Notes: generated by a model from the letters alone, not told the origin. DNA of 64,000 nucleotides from Cephalopachus bancanus (GCA_027257055.1 JAPVLO010000404.1:186001-250000), one strand, 5' to 3'; shown: positions 24,180 to 35,612, counted from the first letter of the stretch. A program made the numbers and translations.

Positions 24180-24700
24180 TGGCCAATAAACATGATAAAG
24201 TATACCTCACCTCATTAGTAATCAGGAAAATCAACAAAATAAGACCAAATTGAGATACTGATTTATATCTGCTAAACTGGTAAAAATTTGAGCGTCCAAT
24301 GATACCAAGTGTCAAGGAGAATGCTCTTTGCAGGAGTTTAAGCTGATAAGACTGCTTTGGAAAATGATTTGTCAGTATCTAGAAATTTGAAGACATGCAT
24401 ACCTTACCTCCTAGTGAATTCTGCTCCTATGTATTATGTAGAGAGAGTCTCCCATATGTAATCAGAGTGATGTATTTCTAATAATAACAAACAACCTAAG
24501 TGTCCATCAATGGGGTAATTAATCTATATTACATGAACTAAAGCTGCATGTGATGCCTGCATAGATGAATTTTAGACAATGGTGAGTGAAAAAATAAGGT
24601 TGCAGAAGAATGCAAACAGAAAAACATTTATGTACAGCTTAAAAATATGGAAAGTAATGTGTTTTTTATGGATACAAACATGTAATACAAGTTTAAATAA
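24180..24700 (+). repeat. Old LINE-1 3' region, sense
   Basis: A-rich L1M/HAL1-like text: CACCTCATTAGTAATCAGGA, AAGTGTCCATCAATGGGGTA, ATATTACATGAACTAAAGCT. No open frame of note. Confidence 0.6.
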
Positions 24701-24825
24701 ATTAACTGGAATAAGAAGTATAAAATTCAGGATGGTATTAGGAGAAGAAAGAGAGATATGGTTGGAAGGGTACCTTGGTTTTATATCAGTCTCTTAATTT
24801 ATTAATTGATTATAATACAGACAAG

Positions 24826-24938
24826 TTCTTGTTGTGTTGCCCAGGCTAGTCTTGAACTCCTGGGCTCAAGCATTCCTTCTGCCTCAACCTCCCAAAATGC
24901 TGGGATTATAGGCCTGAGCCACTGTGCCTCTCCTGCAC
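24826..24938 (-). mobile_element. Free Alu monomer, antisense, old
   Basis: GTTGTGTTGCCCAGGCTAGT, TTGAACTCCTGGGCTC and GGGATTATAGGCCTGAGCC cover one left monomer only. Confidence 0.65.
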
Positions 24939-25273
24939 CAAGTCTTTGAAATTGTTTGTGTGTTGTCTACTTATAGCACATTCCAATTTGGACTCACTGT
25001 ATTTTAAGTGCTCAACTGCCACATGTCACGGGTGGCAACTGCATCGGATGGTGGAGTTTTGGAGATTTCTGTGAGGGACTAATCTTGGTCCCCTCTAAGG
25101 CCCAGCAGCATTGCTGGAACTCAGAGCTGATAAGTTCTGAGAGTGAGGCATGACTTCCAGAAATATCTGTCCCAGACTCCCAGCGACAGCCTGTGTGTGT
25201 GTTTTGGGAATAGAGGGGGATGGTTTTCAGCGGGCTGTGTGTCATCACCTCCGTTTGTGATTTTCCTTGGCAG

Positions 25274-25424
25274 GTGCCTCGTCTCCAGACATGGAGCCCA
25301 GCTATGGGGGAGGTCTCTTTGACATGGTAAAAGGAGGTGCCGGAAGACTTTTTAGCAACCTGAAGGACAACTTGAAAGACACCCTCAAAGACACATCTTC
25401 TAGAGTGATACAATCTGTTAGCAG
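25274..25424 (+). CDS. DNAJC6: DNAJC6 (auxilin) coding exon 1 of 14 in window
   Basis: This exon encodes the auxilin segment starting GASSPDMEPSYGG and ending at IQSV. It begins after a CAG acceptor and ends before GTATGC. It enters with one codon base carried over and leaves two bases, which fits the next exon exactly. The internal ATG (MEPSYGG) could act as a start, but in human auxilin the frame continues upstream (a short MKDSENK exon or a longer N-terminus). That upstream exon was not found here, so this is taken as an internal exon. The segment is a basic/amphipathic N-terminal stretch (FDMVKGG, LKDNLKDTLKDTS) preceding the PTEN-like domain. Identification rests on near-identity with remembered human auxilin. 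Confidence 0.96.
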
Positions 25425-26497
25425 GTATGCACATTCCTCCCAGTTCGGTTAGTGGACTCCTGCCCCATGCTTCCAAAGGACCTGGTCCCCTACCAATGCT
25501 TGTCTGGCTCACAGTGTGTCGATTTTGTGATATAATTACATGGAATCTGATCAATTGTGGAGTGTCATTGAAGTCCTAAAGCCGAGTCTTTTAGAAGCTA
25601 AAAGCACAGGCTGGGAAGACAGCTCACTGGTGTGTTAAATGGTGGTTGCCATCTCTGGCTTTCTCAGGCGATACTGCCCTTGTCAACCATGTGGCCCAAG
25701 GCAAATTAATTAACCTCTCTGAGCTTTACTTTTATACCCTGATAGGATTGCGTCTTTGGGTGGTTTGACGACTAAGTGAGATAATAGTGCATATGCGTCT
25801 GGATAAACGATGCCTATGGATTGTAGATGAAACACAACTTGGTTTTTTTATATTCTATCAGCCCTCTAACACTCACTTAGTGGGAAAAGTTTTCTACTCT
25901 TCCACTGTGTGAAAATTCTTACAAGCTGGTCATTGAATTATTTTTTATACTTAGGTATAAGAAAATTCTAAGGTCACTTTGTTACAATATGCAGTTTTAA
26001 ATCATAAATTCAAAGGTCAAGTCCAATATATTAATCAACGTTTTAGTCTTTGTTCAAAGGTACAATTTGCCCTTACCCCCAGTTCCCAACAAGGGCCTGT
26101 TAGGCAGAAAAAGTTTGTCATGTATTCTTTCTCCATCACTTCTCCTGAGCCTTAGCTGCTTACAACTATGGGAGATATTTCTATGTAGGCAAGGAGGCAG
26201 GAATAGTCAGTGTTGATAAATAAGCAGTGCTTTCTATTCTGAGTCTGATTCTGCTCATGAAGTGGTGTCTACATGGGCATTAGGACATACCAGTTAGAGC
26301 AATATGTTATACCCCTAAAGCCATGGGCCGTCTTCTCCTAGTGATGCATCTTTGCTAGAGAGAAGGGCTAGAGGGGAGTAAAAATATGCCCATTGGAGAG
26401 AGGTGTCCCAGTGCATGGTGGGCAGGTGATTGAGAGAGAGACATATCTGGCATAGTTGGATCATTTTAATGAGTGTCTTTTCTTGTCTTGCTTTTAG
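25425..26497 (+). other. DNAJC6: DNAJC6 intron (GTATGC...TTTTAG)
   Basis: Mostly unique sequence with a MIR-like segment at about 25680-25795. No other feature seen. Confidence 0.85.
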
Positions 26498-26547
26498 CTA
26501 CACAAAGGGAGATTTAGACTTCACTTATGTTACCTCCAGAATTATTG
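26498..26547 (+). CDS. DNAJC6: DNAJC6 (auxilin) coding exon 2 of 14
   Basis: This 50-bp exon encodes SYTKGDLDFTYVTSRII, the start of the PTEN-like phosphatase domain. It follows a TTTTAG acceptor, completes the Ser codon left by the previous exon and leaves one base (G of Val) before GTACGT. It is too short to stand out as an open reading frame. It was recognised because it joins its neighbours in frame and reads as auxilin. The TSRI motif is shared with the tensin/PTEN domain family. Confidence 0.95.
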
Positions 26548-26653
26548 GTACGTTTCTCACGTTTGTCAACTCTCTTTGGCTGAGCTTTTAATTGCTGTCC
26601 ATCGCAACATCAGACCTGCTTAACCTGTTTTCTTTATGTGTGACTTCTCTTAG

Positions 26654-26802
26654 TGATGTCCTTTCCTCTGGACAATGTTGACATAGGATTCAGGAATCAG
26701 GTTGATGACATTCGAAGCTTTCTGGATTCCAGACATCTTGACCACTACACAGTGTACAACCTGTCACCCAAGTCTTATCGGACTGCCAAGTTTCATAGCC
26801 GG
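26654..26802 (+). CDS. DNAJC6: DNAJC6 (auxilin) coding exon 3 of 14
   Basis: This exon encodes MSFPLDNVDIGFRNQVDD through YRTAKFHSR, the beta-alpha core of the N-terminal half of the PTEN-like domain. The acceptor is TCTTAG and the donor GTAAGG, and the exon ends on a complete codon. The NQVDDIRSFLDSRH helix and the HYTVYNLSP strand are typical of tensin/auxilin phosphatase-like domains, where they position the P-loop and contribute to lipid binding. A 10.2-kb repeat-rich intron follows. Confidence 0.96.
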
Positions 26803-27319
26803 GTAAGGAGTTTTAGCCTTGGGTCACACTATTGAAGATGTAACAGGGTAATTTTTCTCCTAAATGATATCCTTAAAGCCTTTACCCTTAGGCATATAGA
26901 TCTGAAAACTATAAACTCTGGATGCTTTTATTCACAAAATATTTATTAGGCTGTTAAGAGATATTCTGAAGCCTTCCCTTGGGCAAGGATATTTACAGAA
27001 AAGTGTATCTGTCAATGAAACACCATCTAAATTGGAGTCTCAAATTCACTGGTGGCCAGTTGCTTCTTGGCACATTGTTCGTGAGGCTCAAATTGGAGGC
27101 TTCAACTGCTAAGTAGGGCAGTTGGCTACCCTTAAACTGTAACAAAAATTATGCCTTTGACACTTCCTTATTGCTACTTGGGCATCAGGATTTAAGCAGT
27201 GTGGTGAGACTAGTCCAGACACACCAGTATGAATGGAAATTTATTTCTGACATTCAGTAAATGTGCCTCTTTCGTTAGTGAAGGTTAGCATATAAACAGT
27301 CCACACCATAGGTTTGGTA

Positions 27320-27460
27320 ATACTGTTACTAATAAGGATAATAATGAGAGCGTTTGCACTGTGCTAAGAACTTTATATATAGTATATCACTTAATTCTCT
27401 CAACAGTCCTCTGAGGCAGTTGGAGAATCTGAGGCACAGAGAGGTATGGTAACTCGTCCA
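27320..27460. repeat. MIR SINE
   Basis: GTGCTAAGAACTTTATATAT, AATTCTCTCAACAGTCCTCT and TCTGAGGCACAGAGAGGTAT are the MIR 3' pattern. Confidence 0.65.
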
Positions 27461-27993
27461 AGTGGTTTAAGGCTTGTGCTCTTAAAGTTACCCTGGGCTG
27501 ACAGTATTACTTTGAAAAGCTGGATTATTCCTTTAAAGAACTTTTTGGACTAGGCAGAGAAATATTCCTAGTTTCAGGCTGGTTAAAGAACTTTGAGAGC
27601 TGGCTTAGGTGTGAACATCGAGCCTGGTATTTCTGGCTACTGAATTCTTGATTTAATCACTAAAATGAGGTTCTTTCCCCTGAAGCATATCTTCAAACAT
27701 TTTTGACTTAGCCTTGAATATGCTTGGTCCTGCCACTTCATCTGGGTCTATTGACAGAAAGAATGGGCTTTCTACGCCTGGACCCTTGAAAGTGAAAGGT
27801 GATTTCAAATCTACAGAATGATAACTGGTTGACATGCCAGGACACGTTTGGCTCCAAATTCCGATGCCTACTTATAGTCTCTGGGCCTCAGTGTCTCCAT
27901 CTGTGAAACACACAAGAAGGTTGGTCAATATGTTCTTTCTGCTCTAATATGCCCCATAAGATGTAGGAGGATTTTGTTCAAGGCAGTTTGTTT

Positions 27994-28165
27994 TTTTAGC
28001 GTGTTCTGCGAACCGTCTCAAATGTGTGCATCAGAATCACTTGCAGGGCTTGTTCAACACAGACTTATGTTTCAATAGGACAATGGAGGAGTGAGAATCT
28101 GCATTTCTAACAACTTCCTAGGTGCTGCTCTTGATGTGACCCCTCTGTGAGAAGCACTGATAAAG
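27994..28165 (+). repeat. MER5A-like hAT element
   Basis: TGTGCATCAGAATCACTTGC, GGGCTTGTTCAACACAGA and GAGAATCTGCATTTCTAACA follow the remembered MER5A consensus. Confidence 0.65.
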
Positions 28166-28593
28166 CCACTGTGGAATGGCTTGATCTAAATGGTTCTATG
28201 ATGGAGATTTCACATGCAGCTCTTTTAAAATCCACCGCAGTAAACTCACCTTCCGAATCTTATTCCATCTATTACCTAATTAAGAGCAAGTGAATTAACA
28301 TCAAACAAAATGTGGAAATCCCGTTCCTGGCTCAGTGCAAATCTTTTGAACTTATTTTTCTTGTTTGGAGACCAAGTCAGTGCCATCATTTTCATAATTG
28401 AAGGACTGTGAAACATTTTGCACAGTATTTCATAAAAATTCTATTTGATCTTGAAGGATCTATGATATTTGGAACAACTTCCCTCTGAAAGAAATTAAAG
28501 CTATTACATCATTATAGAAGCATTCATACATATGAAGATGTCTCTCTGTGCTTTATTTATAAAACGCAATCTCTATAAAGATATCTTTAAAGA

Positions 28594-28665
28594 GGGCAAC
28601 CCCCTGGGGTTCCCTCCTGCTCTGGGAGTTTTTCTGTCCTCTCAATAAATCCTGCTTTAAAAAAA
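28594..28665 (+). mobile_element. TINE-like short LTR-derived retroposon, copy 2
   Basis: Body GGGCAACCCCCTGGGGTTCC, GGGAGTTTTTCTGTCC, TCTCAATAAATCCTGC, then an A tail. It is bracketed by a perfect 17-base duplication (AAAGATATCTTTAAAGA) at 28577-28593 and 28666-28682, although the A tail blurs the right edge. The A tail plus long target duplication is the signature of L1-driven insertion, not of LTR integration (4-6 bp). Confidence 0.85.
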
Positions 28666-28751
28666 AAAGATATCTTTAAAGAATAGTTTCTATGGTGTAA
28701 CCAAAGACTTTGTGACTGGACTTAACAGTTTACCAAAGGAGTCAGGAATGA

Positions 28752-29319
28752 CATATGAGGGGAGGATTCCAAAAGACCCAGAATTATTTTTTGGAGGGTG
28801 GGCCTCTTGTAGTTCAGGCTTCCCTTGCTTGGTAAGTATTCTAGGAACCCACTGACATCCGTGTACCAGCTCACATTGCTGTGAGAGGCTGCATTTGGCT
28901 TCAGCGATTTTTTTTTTTGGAGAGTCTTTCAATGTGTTTGCCCATTTCATGATGGGTGATTTATAAGCACACTTCCCCACACTGCACTGTCTCAGCAGTT
29001 TTGGACCCAAAATGGCATAAACCCTGTGCCCCACTCCCCTTATTCTCCCAATGTTACCCTGAATGATTTTGGGTTTTTTTTTGGTGAAAAAAGTCCTCAA
29101 AGGGATGCCTTTTGCTGATGTGAAAGAGGTGAAACAAAAACAGCAGGGATCAACATTGACAAGTTCAAAACTGTTTTGAGCTGTGGAAAGAGCGTCTCAA
29201 TAGGTATATTGCATCACACGGAGAGTACTTTGAAGGTGACTGAAGTTTAAACATGTGAGAATAAATACACTATTTTTTATAAATAAATTCTGGATGTTGG
29301 GGGGTCCCCTTTGTACTGA
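28752..29319 (+). mobile_element. Mariner family A, internally deleted copy 2
   Basis: Left end TATGAGGGGAGGATTCCAAA, right end GGGGTCCCCTTTGTA. The + strand keeps a transposase C-terminal relic (ATTGACAAGTTCAAAACTG, then TTTGAAGGTGACTGAAG at the stop). The deletion layout is the same as in copies 1 and 3. The 136-codon frame on the opposite strand is a shadow. Confidence 0.75.
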
Positions 29320-29599
29320 GTATCTATCCTGGGCTGCCCTCACTTGTCCTAGAAGATCAGTTGCCTACAACAGTGTCGAGCATGGCTGATCAATGTTTCT
29401 CCAAAGGGTGACTGTGCCAAGAATTGCTAAACACTACGGATATAAAATAAGTATTTGTTTCGTGTTTTGAAGACACTTAAGCCTAGGTAGGAGAGAGAAC
29501 CCAGGACATTCTAAAGTCAAGTGCAAATAATGTTCATGACACCCACTGAGGGAGATTAGTGAAGGGAGACAGTAGTGAAGGGAGACAGTAGTGATGGCC

Positions 29600-29950
29600 T
29601 GACCTTAAAGCATGCAGAAGGCTTGTGTGGGTGAAATGTGAGGGGTCATCACTTGTCTACACACATTGTAGAATGAGCCTTGTGAAACTCTTCATGGCCT
29701 GGCCTCCCTCTCCCTCTCCAGTTTCATTTTTTATTGTTCTTCATGCTCCAGTCGGGGATGTGCCCACATACACACGCGTGCGCTCTTATCCTGTATCCTT
29801 GCATGAAAAGCCAACTCCTCCCTGAAAAGCCACCCATGCCACACACTCTCCATCTTTGTAAGCCTGACTTTGCTAGGGAGAGGAGTCCACTGACCGCAAG
29901 GCTTTTCCAACACTTGCCCCTTAGACTCAGGATGGCTCTACACCTTTAAT
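29600..29950 (+). repeat. L2-like LINE fragment (tentative)
   Basis: CCTGGCCTCCCTCTCCCTC, TCATGCTCCAGTCGGG and TTTTCCAACACTTGCCCCTT resemble 3' L2 text. Diverged; could be unique sequence. Confidence 0.35.
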
Positions 29951-30904
29951 CCTTCCCCCCTTGGGCCCATAATTCGGCAGACCTGGATTCTCTGGCCTAT
30001 CTCTTTAGTTGCATCTCAGGAAGACGGTCTCATCTCAGCTTTGTTTTTTCTCTGGCTACATCCCTTTGATCCAATTCCCGGGCCTTTCTCTCCCCAGCAC
30101 TAAATTAATTAATTTGCATCTCATTGTTGCATGACTTGGAAAAGTCTTCCTCCTTTTCACCTTCTCCAGGCCCTGAGATCCAGAACCATTTCTTCTTCCT
30201 TCCAGCTCAGTGGAGTGCTAGGTCTGCAACTGAGTCTTGTTTTAATGAATGCAGATGGCAGAGTCTTCCATAAAAACAAGTACTGGAAAAGACCAAACGT
30301 GGGACTGGTTTTCATTTATAGACTCGTGGGAGACTGGCTCTGTCTACATCATAGATCTCTGGGCCTTGAAACCTGAACTCAGTCACTTTACACTATGGTT
30401 ATGTGATTGTGTTTTTGGGGGTGCGAGTGGTGGTGGTGGCAGAGACAGGCTGTGTCCAGGAAGATTTTACATGCTGAGGGTCATCATTCTGATTTTGATT
30501 AGCTTTTATGCTTAGAAGCCACACTGGTTGACAGGAATTGTAATGAATAAATCACATAACATTTTCCTCAGGATTTGCATACGTAACAGACTGTCAAAAT
30601 GACTCTGTTTTGTCTCAGTTTAGCAGAGGCTCGAGTCCCAAACAGTGCCTGGCATACAGCTCTGTATTCAAAGGCAGGCTCTGGAATACCTATTTGGCAC
30701 TGCAGGGGAGGCACTGAGCCTTAATGACTTTTCATAGCCGATATCCCCCTTGACAAAACCAAAGTACTGAGGCTGACAATGAAGTCCTAGAGACTGAGAT
30801 GCACCTTGCTAACCAGACGTTTTTAATCTGAGTTAAACGAACCCATGACTCCTCTGTGTTTTTAGATTCATTGGTGGGCTTCAGAGCGTTTAACCTTCTG
30901 TTTC

Positions 30905-31200
30905 CATTCCTTTTTAAAAAATGATACGGTAAAATATCCTAACATAACCTATCATTTTAACCATTTGTAATTATACAGCATTCATTACATTCACAATGTT
31001 GTGTAGTCATTACCACTGTCTATACTCAAGCCTTTCTCATCACCCCCAACATAAACACAGCTCCCATCCACTGCGTGCACGTGTGTGTACACACTGGTTC
31101 CATTTTTGCATGGAAGGTTTATAGCTATGCCCCAGAATATCGGGAACCTTTTCACATTTCTTGGCATTGCTGTTGGCAATAAGGGAAGACTGGATGAATG
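30905..31200 (-). repeat. Old LINE-1 fragment
   Basis: Pattern TCATTTTAACCATTTGTAAT, GTAGTCATTACCACTGTCTA, TATGCCCCAGAATATCGGG is a common L1M 3' complement. Confidence 0.5.
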
Positions 31201-31904
31201 GACTCCAAGTCTAACTTGACCCTCAAGTTCGTCGATCTGGTCACTGTCATTCCGGTGTCATGTACCCTCTCCTTCCTTGGTCCCACCAGGAAGGACAGTA
31301 CGACAAGCCCCTGTTAGCAGCTCAGAAGCCAGTAGCCAGGCAGTCAGGGTCTTCCTTCCTGCTGCCCATTTCTGCACCACAGAGTCTGGTCAGATTTCTC
31401 TCCCTTAGGGAACCACCTGATTTTTGGGAAATGTGTTATCAACTTGGGCATCTGAAAGGGTTCATGGTTAAAGGTCGGCATTTTCTCCCATGTTCTTTCG
31501 GAGCTCACATATGAGGTCACCACAGCTCCCAGGTGTTTCTGCTTGGGCTTGAGGTGGGAGATGGGGGTTGGCTATAGTGGAGTGACTTCACAGTTCATGC
31601 TTCATCTTTCCTTTTCCACCATGCATCAGCGACAGGACAGGAAATAGGGGGCAGAAAAGTAGCCCCTGGGCTGGGGGCCGGGAACCAGAGATCCCCACAT
31701 TCTAGCTATGCAGCCTCCTGGGGTTGAATGTCTTAACCTTGGCAAAATACAGCCGTCACTTGAAGCTGTAACCACCCCACCAATATAAGATGGAAATATT
31801 GTTAATAACCAGTCATCAGACAGTGTAGTATAATGGGGAGTACACAAATTTTATTTTTTTAAATTGAGATGAAATTAAACAATGCATACAAACTTTAAAC
31901 TTTA

Positions 31905-32110
31905 AGAAGGACCCCAGGTTCACATCTCAGCTGTTCTTCTTCCTGGACAAGTCACTTCACCTCTCCTCGGACTCTGTTTTCTCTTGTGTAAAATGCTTGT
32001 GAGTGGTTTTTCTTTTTTTTTGTAGGTTTGTTGTAAGGAATGAATTTGATAGCAGTGTCTTGCTCAGAGTCAGCATTCAGCAAGTAGTAGCTATGAATAA
32101 CATTGGTAAT
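31905..32110 (+). repeat. MIR SINE
   Basis: CTTCCTGGACAAGTCACTTC, CTCTGTTTTCTCTTGTGTAA and the tail GTCAGCATTCAGCAAGTAG fit MIR. Confidence 0.6.
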
Positions 32111-32777
32111 AATAAGGTGCTACAATAAATGACAGACCAAAATACCCCTGTCCTCCAAAAAGGGTGTAAGAGCCACGAAACACTGGATGTGGCACTTTGG
32201 TCTTATTCTCTGCAGAGCCCTTTGCTCTTATGCTTAGTAAATGGATGCTTCTGCCATCCCTTCGCATGCTAGGGACGATGGCGAGATGAACGCTGAATGG
32301 CATCCAGCCCTGGTGATTTTCTGGCCTCTTGTTTCTCCCCTGGGTGGATTGTGGCAGCCCTGTAATCCATGTGTGTCCTCTGGGGTCGGCAGCTTCAGGA
32401 AGTATTCAGCAAGGCTGGAGACAGCATCATGAAGTGTCATACACCCCAGCACTGTGCTTATTATGTGACGCTTTGAGCCCCAGAGTGCTGCAGAAATAGC
32501 TTGCAGTGATTGGATTTCTTTTTAACAATTTTTGGGATTTCTTTTATGCCTTAATGTTTTCCCCTTTTAGACAGAGCACATGCTTTTTTTAAAAAAATCT
32601 AATTGTATGTTTGCTTCATGGTGTATAATTATATCTCAAGTAAATATATAATTATGGAGTACTTTAAATTAATATTATTTACTTGATTGAGTTAATGATT
32701 CTGGAGCTATTAGCCTATTGTGCTAAGGATAATTTAGCCAACTTTTAGCTGAGACTCATTACAGGAATTGACATTTG

Positions 32778-32780
<3 letters not shown>

Positions 32781-32826
<46 letters not shown>

Positions 32827-32855
32827 AAAGAGAGAGACTGAGAGAGAGAGAGAGG
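32781..32855 (+). repeat. (TG)n / (GA)n compound microsatellite
   Basis: About 22 TG units followed directly by a purine GA-rich run that abuts the T tract of TINE copy 3. Confidence 0.97.
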
Positions 32856-32858
32856 TGC

Positions 32859-32935
32859 TTTTTTTTTTTTAAGCAGGATTTATTAAGAGGACAGAAGAGC
32901 TCCCACAGTGGGACCCGAGGGGGTTGCCCCTGACA
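32859..32935 (-). mobile_element. TINE-like short LTR-derived retroposon, copy 3
   Basis: Read on the reverse strand it starts TGTCAGGGGCAACCCCCT, continues with GTGGGAGCTCTTCTGTCC and TTAATAAATCCTGC and ends in an A tail. The 5' TGTCAGG start is shared with copy 1, supporting it as the true element end. No target duplication is visible, possibly lost in the neighbouring microsatellite. Confidence 0.82.
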
Positions 32936-33274
32936 TGGATTTTAAGACCTTTAAAAATATTGCCTGGGGAAGCAAATTTCCCATACTTTTATTCTGGAGC
33001 AATCTTTAAAAAAAATCAAAATTGATTCACCTGTTCCTTCCTCAAGATATCATATATATAGACAAATCTTATTACAAAAAGGAATTGCCAAATGAGCTTC
33101 ACTCCATAATTCTTTCACTCATTTGTCCGGTTATCAAATCTCCTGAGCACCTGCCATTTGAGCAACACATGAACAGTGAACATGGGGCAGACAAAAATCA
33201 AGAAGCTATGGTCTCTCTCCTCATGGATCTCAGTGTTTAAAGGAGGAGACAGATACAAAGAGTTGATTCAGGAC

Positions 33275-33435
33275 AGCTTGACAATAAGCTAGCACTTACT
33301 GTGTACATGTTGTGCTACTTAATTCTCACAACAATCCTATAATGCCCATTTATACTTTACACACAAGATAATTGAGGCTTGGAGAGGTTGGGAAGTTGCC
33401 TAAGGTTAATCAGATCATGGGTGGTAATTCCAGGG
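33275..33435. repeat. MIR SINE
   Basis: TAGCACTTACTGTGTACATG, AATTCTCACAACAATCC and TTGAGGCTTGGAGAGGTTG match MIR 3' half. Confidence 0.65.
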
Positions 33436-34246
33436 TGAAAACCCAGCCTGTGGCCTTAACCATGTGGCTCCACTGATAAAAACCGTAGTAGATAAATATA
33501 GACACAGGTATGAGTACAAAGATGACTAAGTATGTCTGTCTATGGGTTTTAGAGAAACTGTCAAAGACAAGAGAGTATTTGAACTTGGTTTTGGAAGGAT
33601 GAATAGGAGTTTACCAAGGGAAGAAAAAACATTGCACACAGGAAGCAGCTTGTAGACAAATGTACATTTTATAATTCCTCTGACAGCAAAATTTATCTTC
33701 CCAGTTATTCTATATTTTTAGTCAATAAGTCATTTCTGTTCCTTGAGAGTACATCAGTGGGGAATATATTTGAAGGTAAAGATTAGACCAGAAACAGTGT
33801 TGAATCCTGTCGGATAAAAGGGGCAAACCATTACAGAGTTTAAATTGGCAGAGGCCTGATACTAGGTCACCCTGGATCATTTGGTAGCTATGTCAAGCAT
33901 TTCAAATACTTTGTTTAATAAACCATGTTTATAAGTCCCAAATATACACAAAAATGGGTAATCTGGAAGGTCCCCCGCCATTGCCCCACAATTATCTTGC
34001 AGAAAAATGTTACAAAATAACTAAAAAGACTGAGCTTTCTTGGCAGCCCCAGAGAGAGAAGCTGTGTGTGTTTGCTTTCAGATATCAGCCTCACAGAGAC
34101 CACAGATGATTTCCCATTTATATTTTGCTTAGTTTTCATCTGGTTACCAGAAAGGGGCTGAGGCAAGAAGTTCCTCCTGCTGCCTTTGCCCCAGTCAAAC
34201 ATAGGGAATTTGAGCCGTTCGGGTTTTCTTTTTTTGATTTTTATTG

Positions 34247-34449
34247 GCAGTGAGACCTCATCTCTACAATAAATCAAAAAATTAGCCGGGCGTGGTGGCG
34301 CGTGCCTGTAATTCCGGCTACTCGGAAGGCTGAGGCAGAAGGATCGCCGGAGCCCAGCAGGTCGAGGCTGCGGTGGTCGGGAGCGGCCACTGCACTCCAG
34401 TCTGGGAGACAGAGTGAGACTCCAACTCAAAAAATAAATAAATAAATAA
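34247..34449 (+). mobile_element. Alu, sense, 5'-truncated
   Basis: Begins inside the left monomer at GTGAGACCTCATCTCTACAA, has a complete right monomer (GGGCGTGGTGGCGCGTGCCT, GCGGTGGTCGGGAGCGGCC) and ends in a (TAAA)n tail. Confidence 0.9.
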
Positions 34450-34499
34450 AGATGTGGAGTACCATTCGGACTTTCTTAGGGCAGTGGTGTCAGTACTGC

Positions 34500-34960
34500 A
34501 GGGTGCATCTGACGACGCGCTATATATACAACCTGTTACTTCGCCAGAATTCCCTATCGCAGGAAATGGCACCTGGCTCCTCTTCTCCTATCCAGCCATT
34601 CAAGCCGGAAACCTGGGGGTCATCTTCAGCTATTTCCTCCCCCACTTCCTGCCCTGCTGTCTCTCAAGTCTGCCCATCCACATGCACGTGCTGCCACCAT
34701 GTGACCTGTCACCGAGTCTCATGTCCAGGTGTTCCACTTGTGTGTCTCCTGAATCCCTCGGGTGTGTTTGCACCCACTGCCACTCAGCCATCCCACACTG
34801 CCACCCTCCCTTACGCCCTCTCCTCGCCACCTCCTGACCGGTCTCCCTGGCTTTAGTCTCCTGCCTTCCGCTTCCATCCTCTATACTGAGGTTGGGAGAT
34901 CTGGAAAGTGCTGATCTGAGAGCCGCTGCTTCTTCAGTGCTCTCCCAACTCCCTCACGAG
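34500..34960 (+). repeat. L2-like LINE fragment
   Basis: GGAAACCTGGGGGTCATCTT, CTGCCCTGCTGTCTCTCAAG and CCGGTCTCCCTGGCTTTAG resemble L2 3' text. Overlapping 127- and 134-codon + strand frames here have no recognisable protein and are judged chance. Confidence 0.5.
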
Positions 34961-35099
34961 GACTTGTAGGATCTGGTCCTTCAATCTGCATTCTCGCCAG
35001 ACAGGGCAAAAATTCATTTTTTTTCCAAACGTGGCCAGCTCTATCTGACTTCAGGGCTTTGTGTTGGCAGTTACCTGATGAAACAACAACAACAACAAG

Positions 35100-35230
35100 A
35101 ATAGCTACCATTTATTGATCATGTTGTGTGTATGAGATTCTGAGAAAAGTCCTTGAAGTACATTCTCATGTATTATCCACAGCCCTGTGAGATATGTAGG
35201 TAGGTATTATTCACTGCATTTTATGAAGAA
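35100..35230. repeat. MIR SINE
   Basis: TACCATTTATTGATCATGTT and TTATCCACAGCCCTGTGAGA fit MIR. Confidence 0.55.
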
Positions 35231-35612
35231 AGAGGTGACAAAGTTTGTCCACATCTAAGCTTCTCCTTATTGTCTTTTAGTTTGGTTAGCAAATATCTAA
35301 GCAGTTGGGGCTGATGCCTAGTGTATTTGAGACAGATGATAATCTCAAGCACTATACTGCTGTAGCACGATGATGTATATTCGAAGACCTGGGCTATATT
35401 GCTGGTGCTGGTCAGCAGTGTGACTCTGGAGAAGACAACCTCTGAGAGTCAGTTTTCTCATCTGAAAAATGGGGACCCTATTAGTGTCTGTCTCATGATC
35501 AGAGCCAAGATGCATTGCTAGAGCATAGTTGATGCTCCACAGTGTGTTCAAGGAATGTGTGTGCTCAGTGCCTCTGGGAATCGTGTGTCCCTTCATTAAA
35601 AGAGAAAAATGT

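Larger units (their letters stand above)
1..25273. other. Upstream non-coding stretch, probably DNAJC6 intron
   Basis: No exon of DNAJC6 or another gene could be supported here. The sequence is a patchwork of transposable elements (listed separately) between unique AT/GC-balanced DNA. Unique or unrecognised parts include about 1630-2215, 3590-4555, 4845-5235, 7280-8470, 8770-10080, 11865-12470, 12792-13425, 15050-15835, 16720-17495, 18615-19265, 20420-21370 and 22120-23690. Human DNAJC6 has long 5' introns and alternative first exons, so intron is the simplest reading. I did not find the short MKDSENK first exon. Confidence 0.6.

Noticed and set aside
25292..25294. ATG of MEPSYGG as the start codon of the gene
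   Set aside because: A strong splice acceptor lies just upstream and human auxilin continues in frame before it. It stays possible as an alternative start but is not supported here.
25012..25554. 180-codon reverse-strand open frame, the longest in the window, across DNAJC6 exon 1
   Set aside because: It is antisense to a confirmed exon, has no recognisable domain, and its length is explained by the constrained codon pattern of the exon.
29559..29594. Short tandem repeat GTGAAGGGAGACAGTA as a possible array
   Set aside because: Only two units; simple slippage.
34452..34856. Two overlapping + strand frames of 127 and 134 codons
   Set aside because: Composition is Cys/Pro/Ser-rich with no domain, lies in L2-like sequence, and neither frame joins to auxilin.
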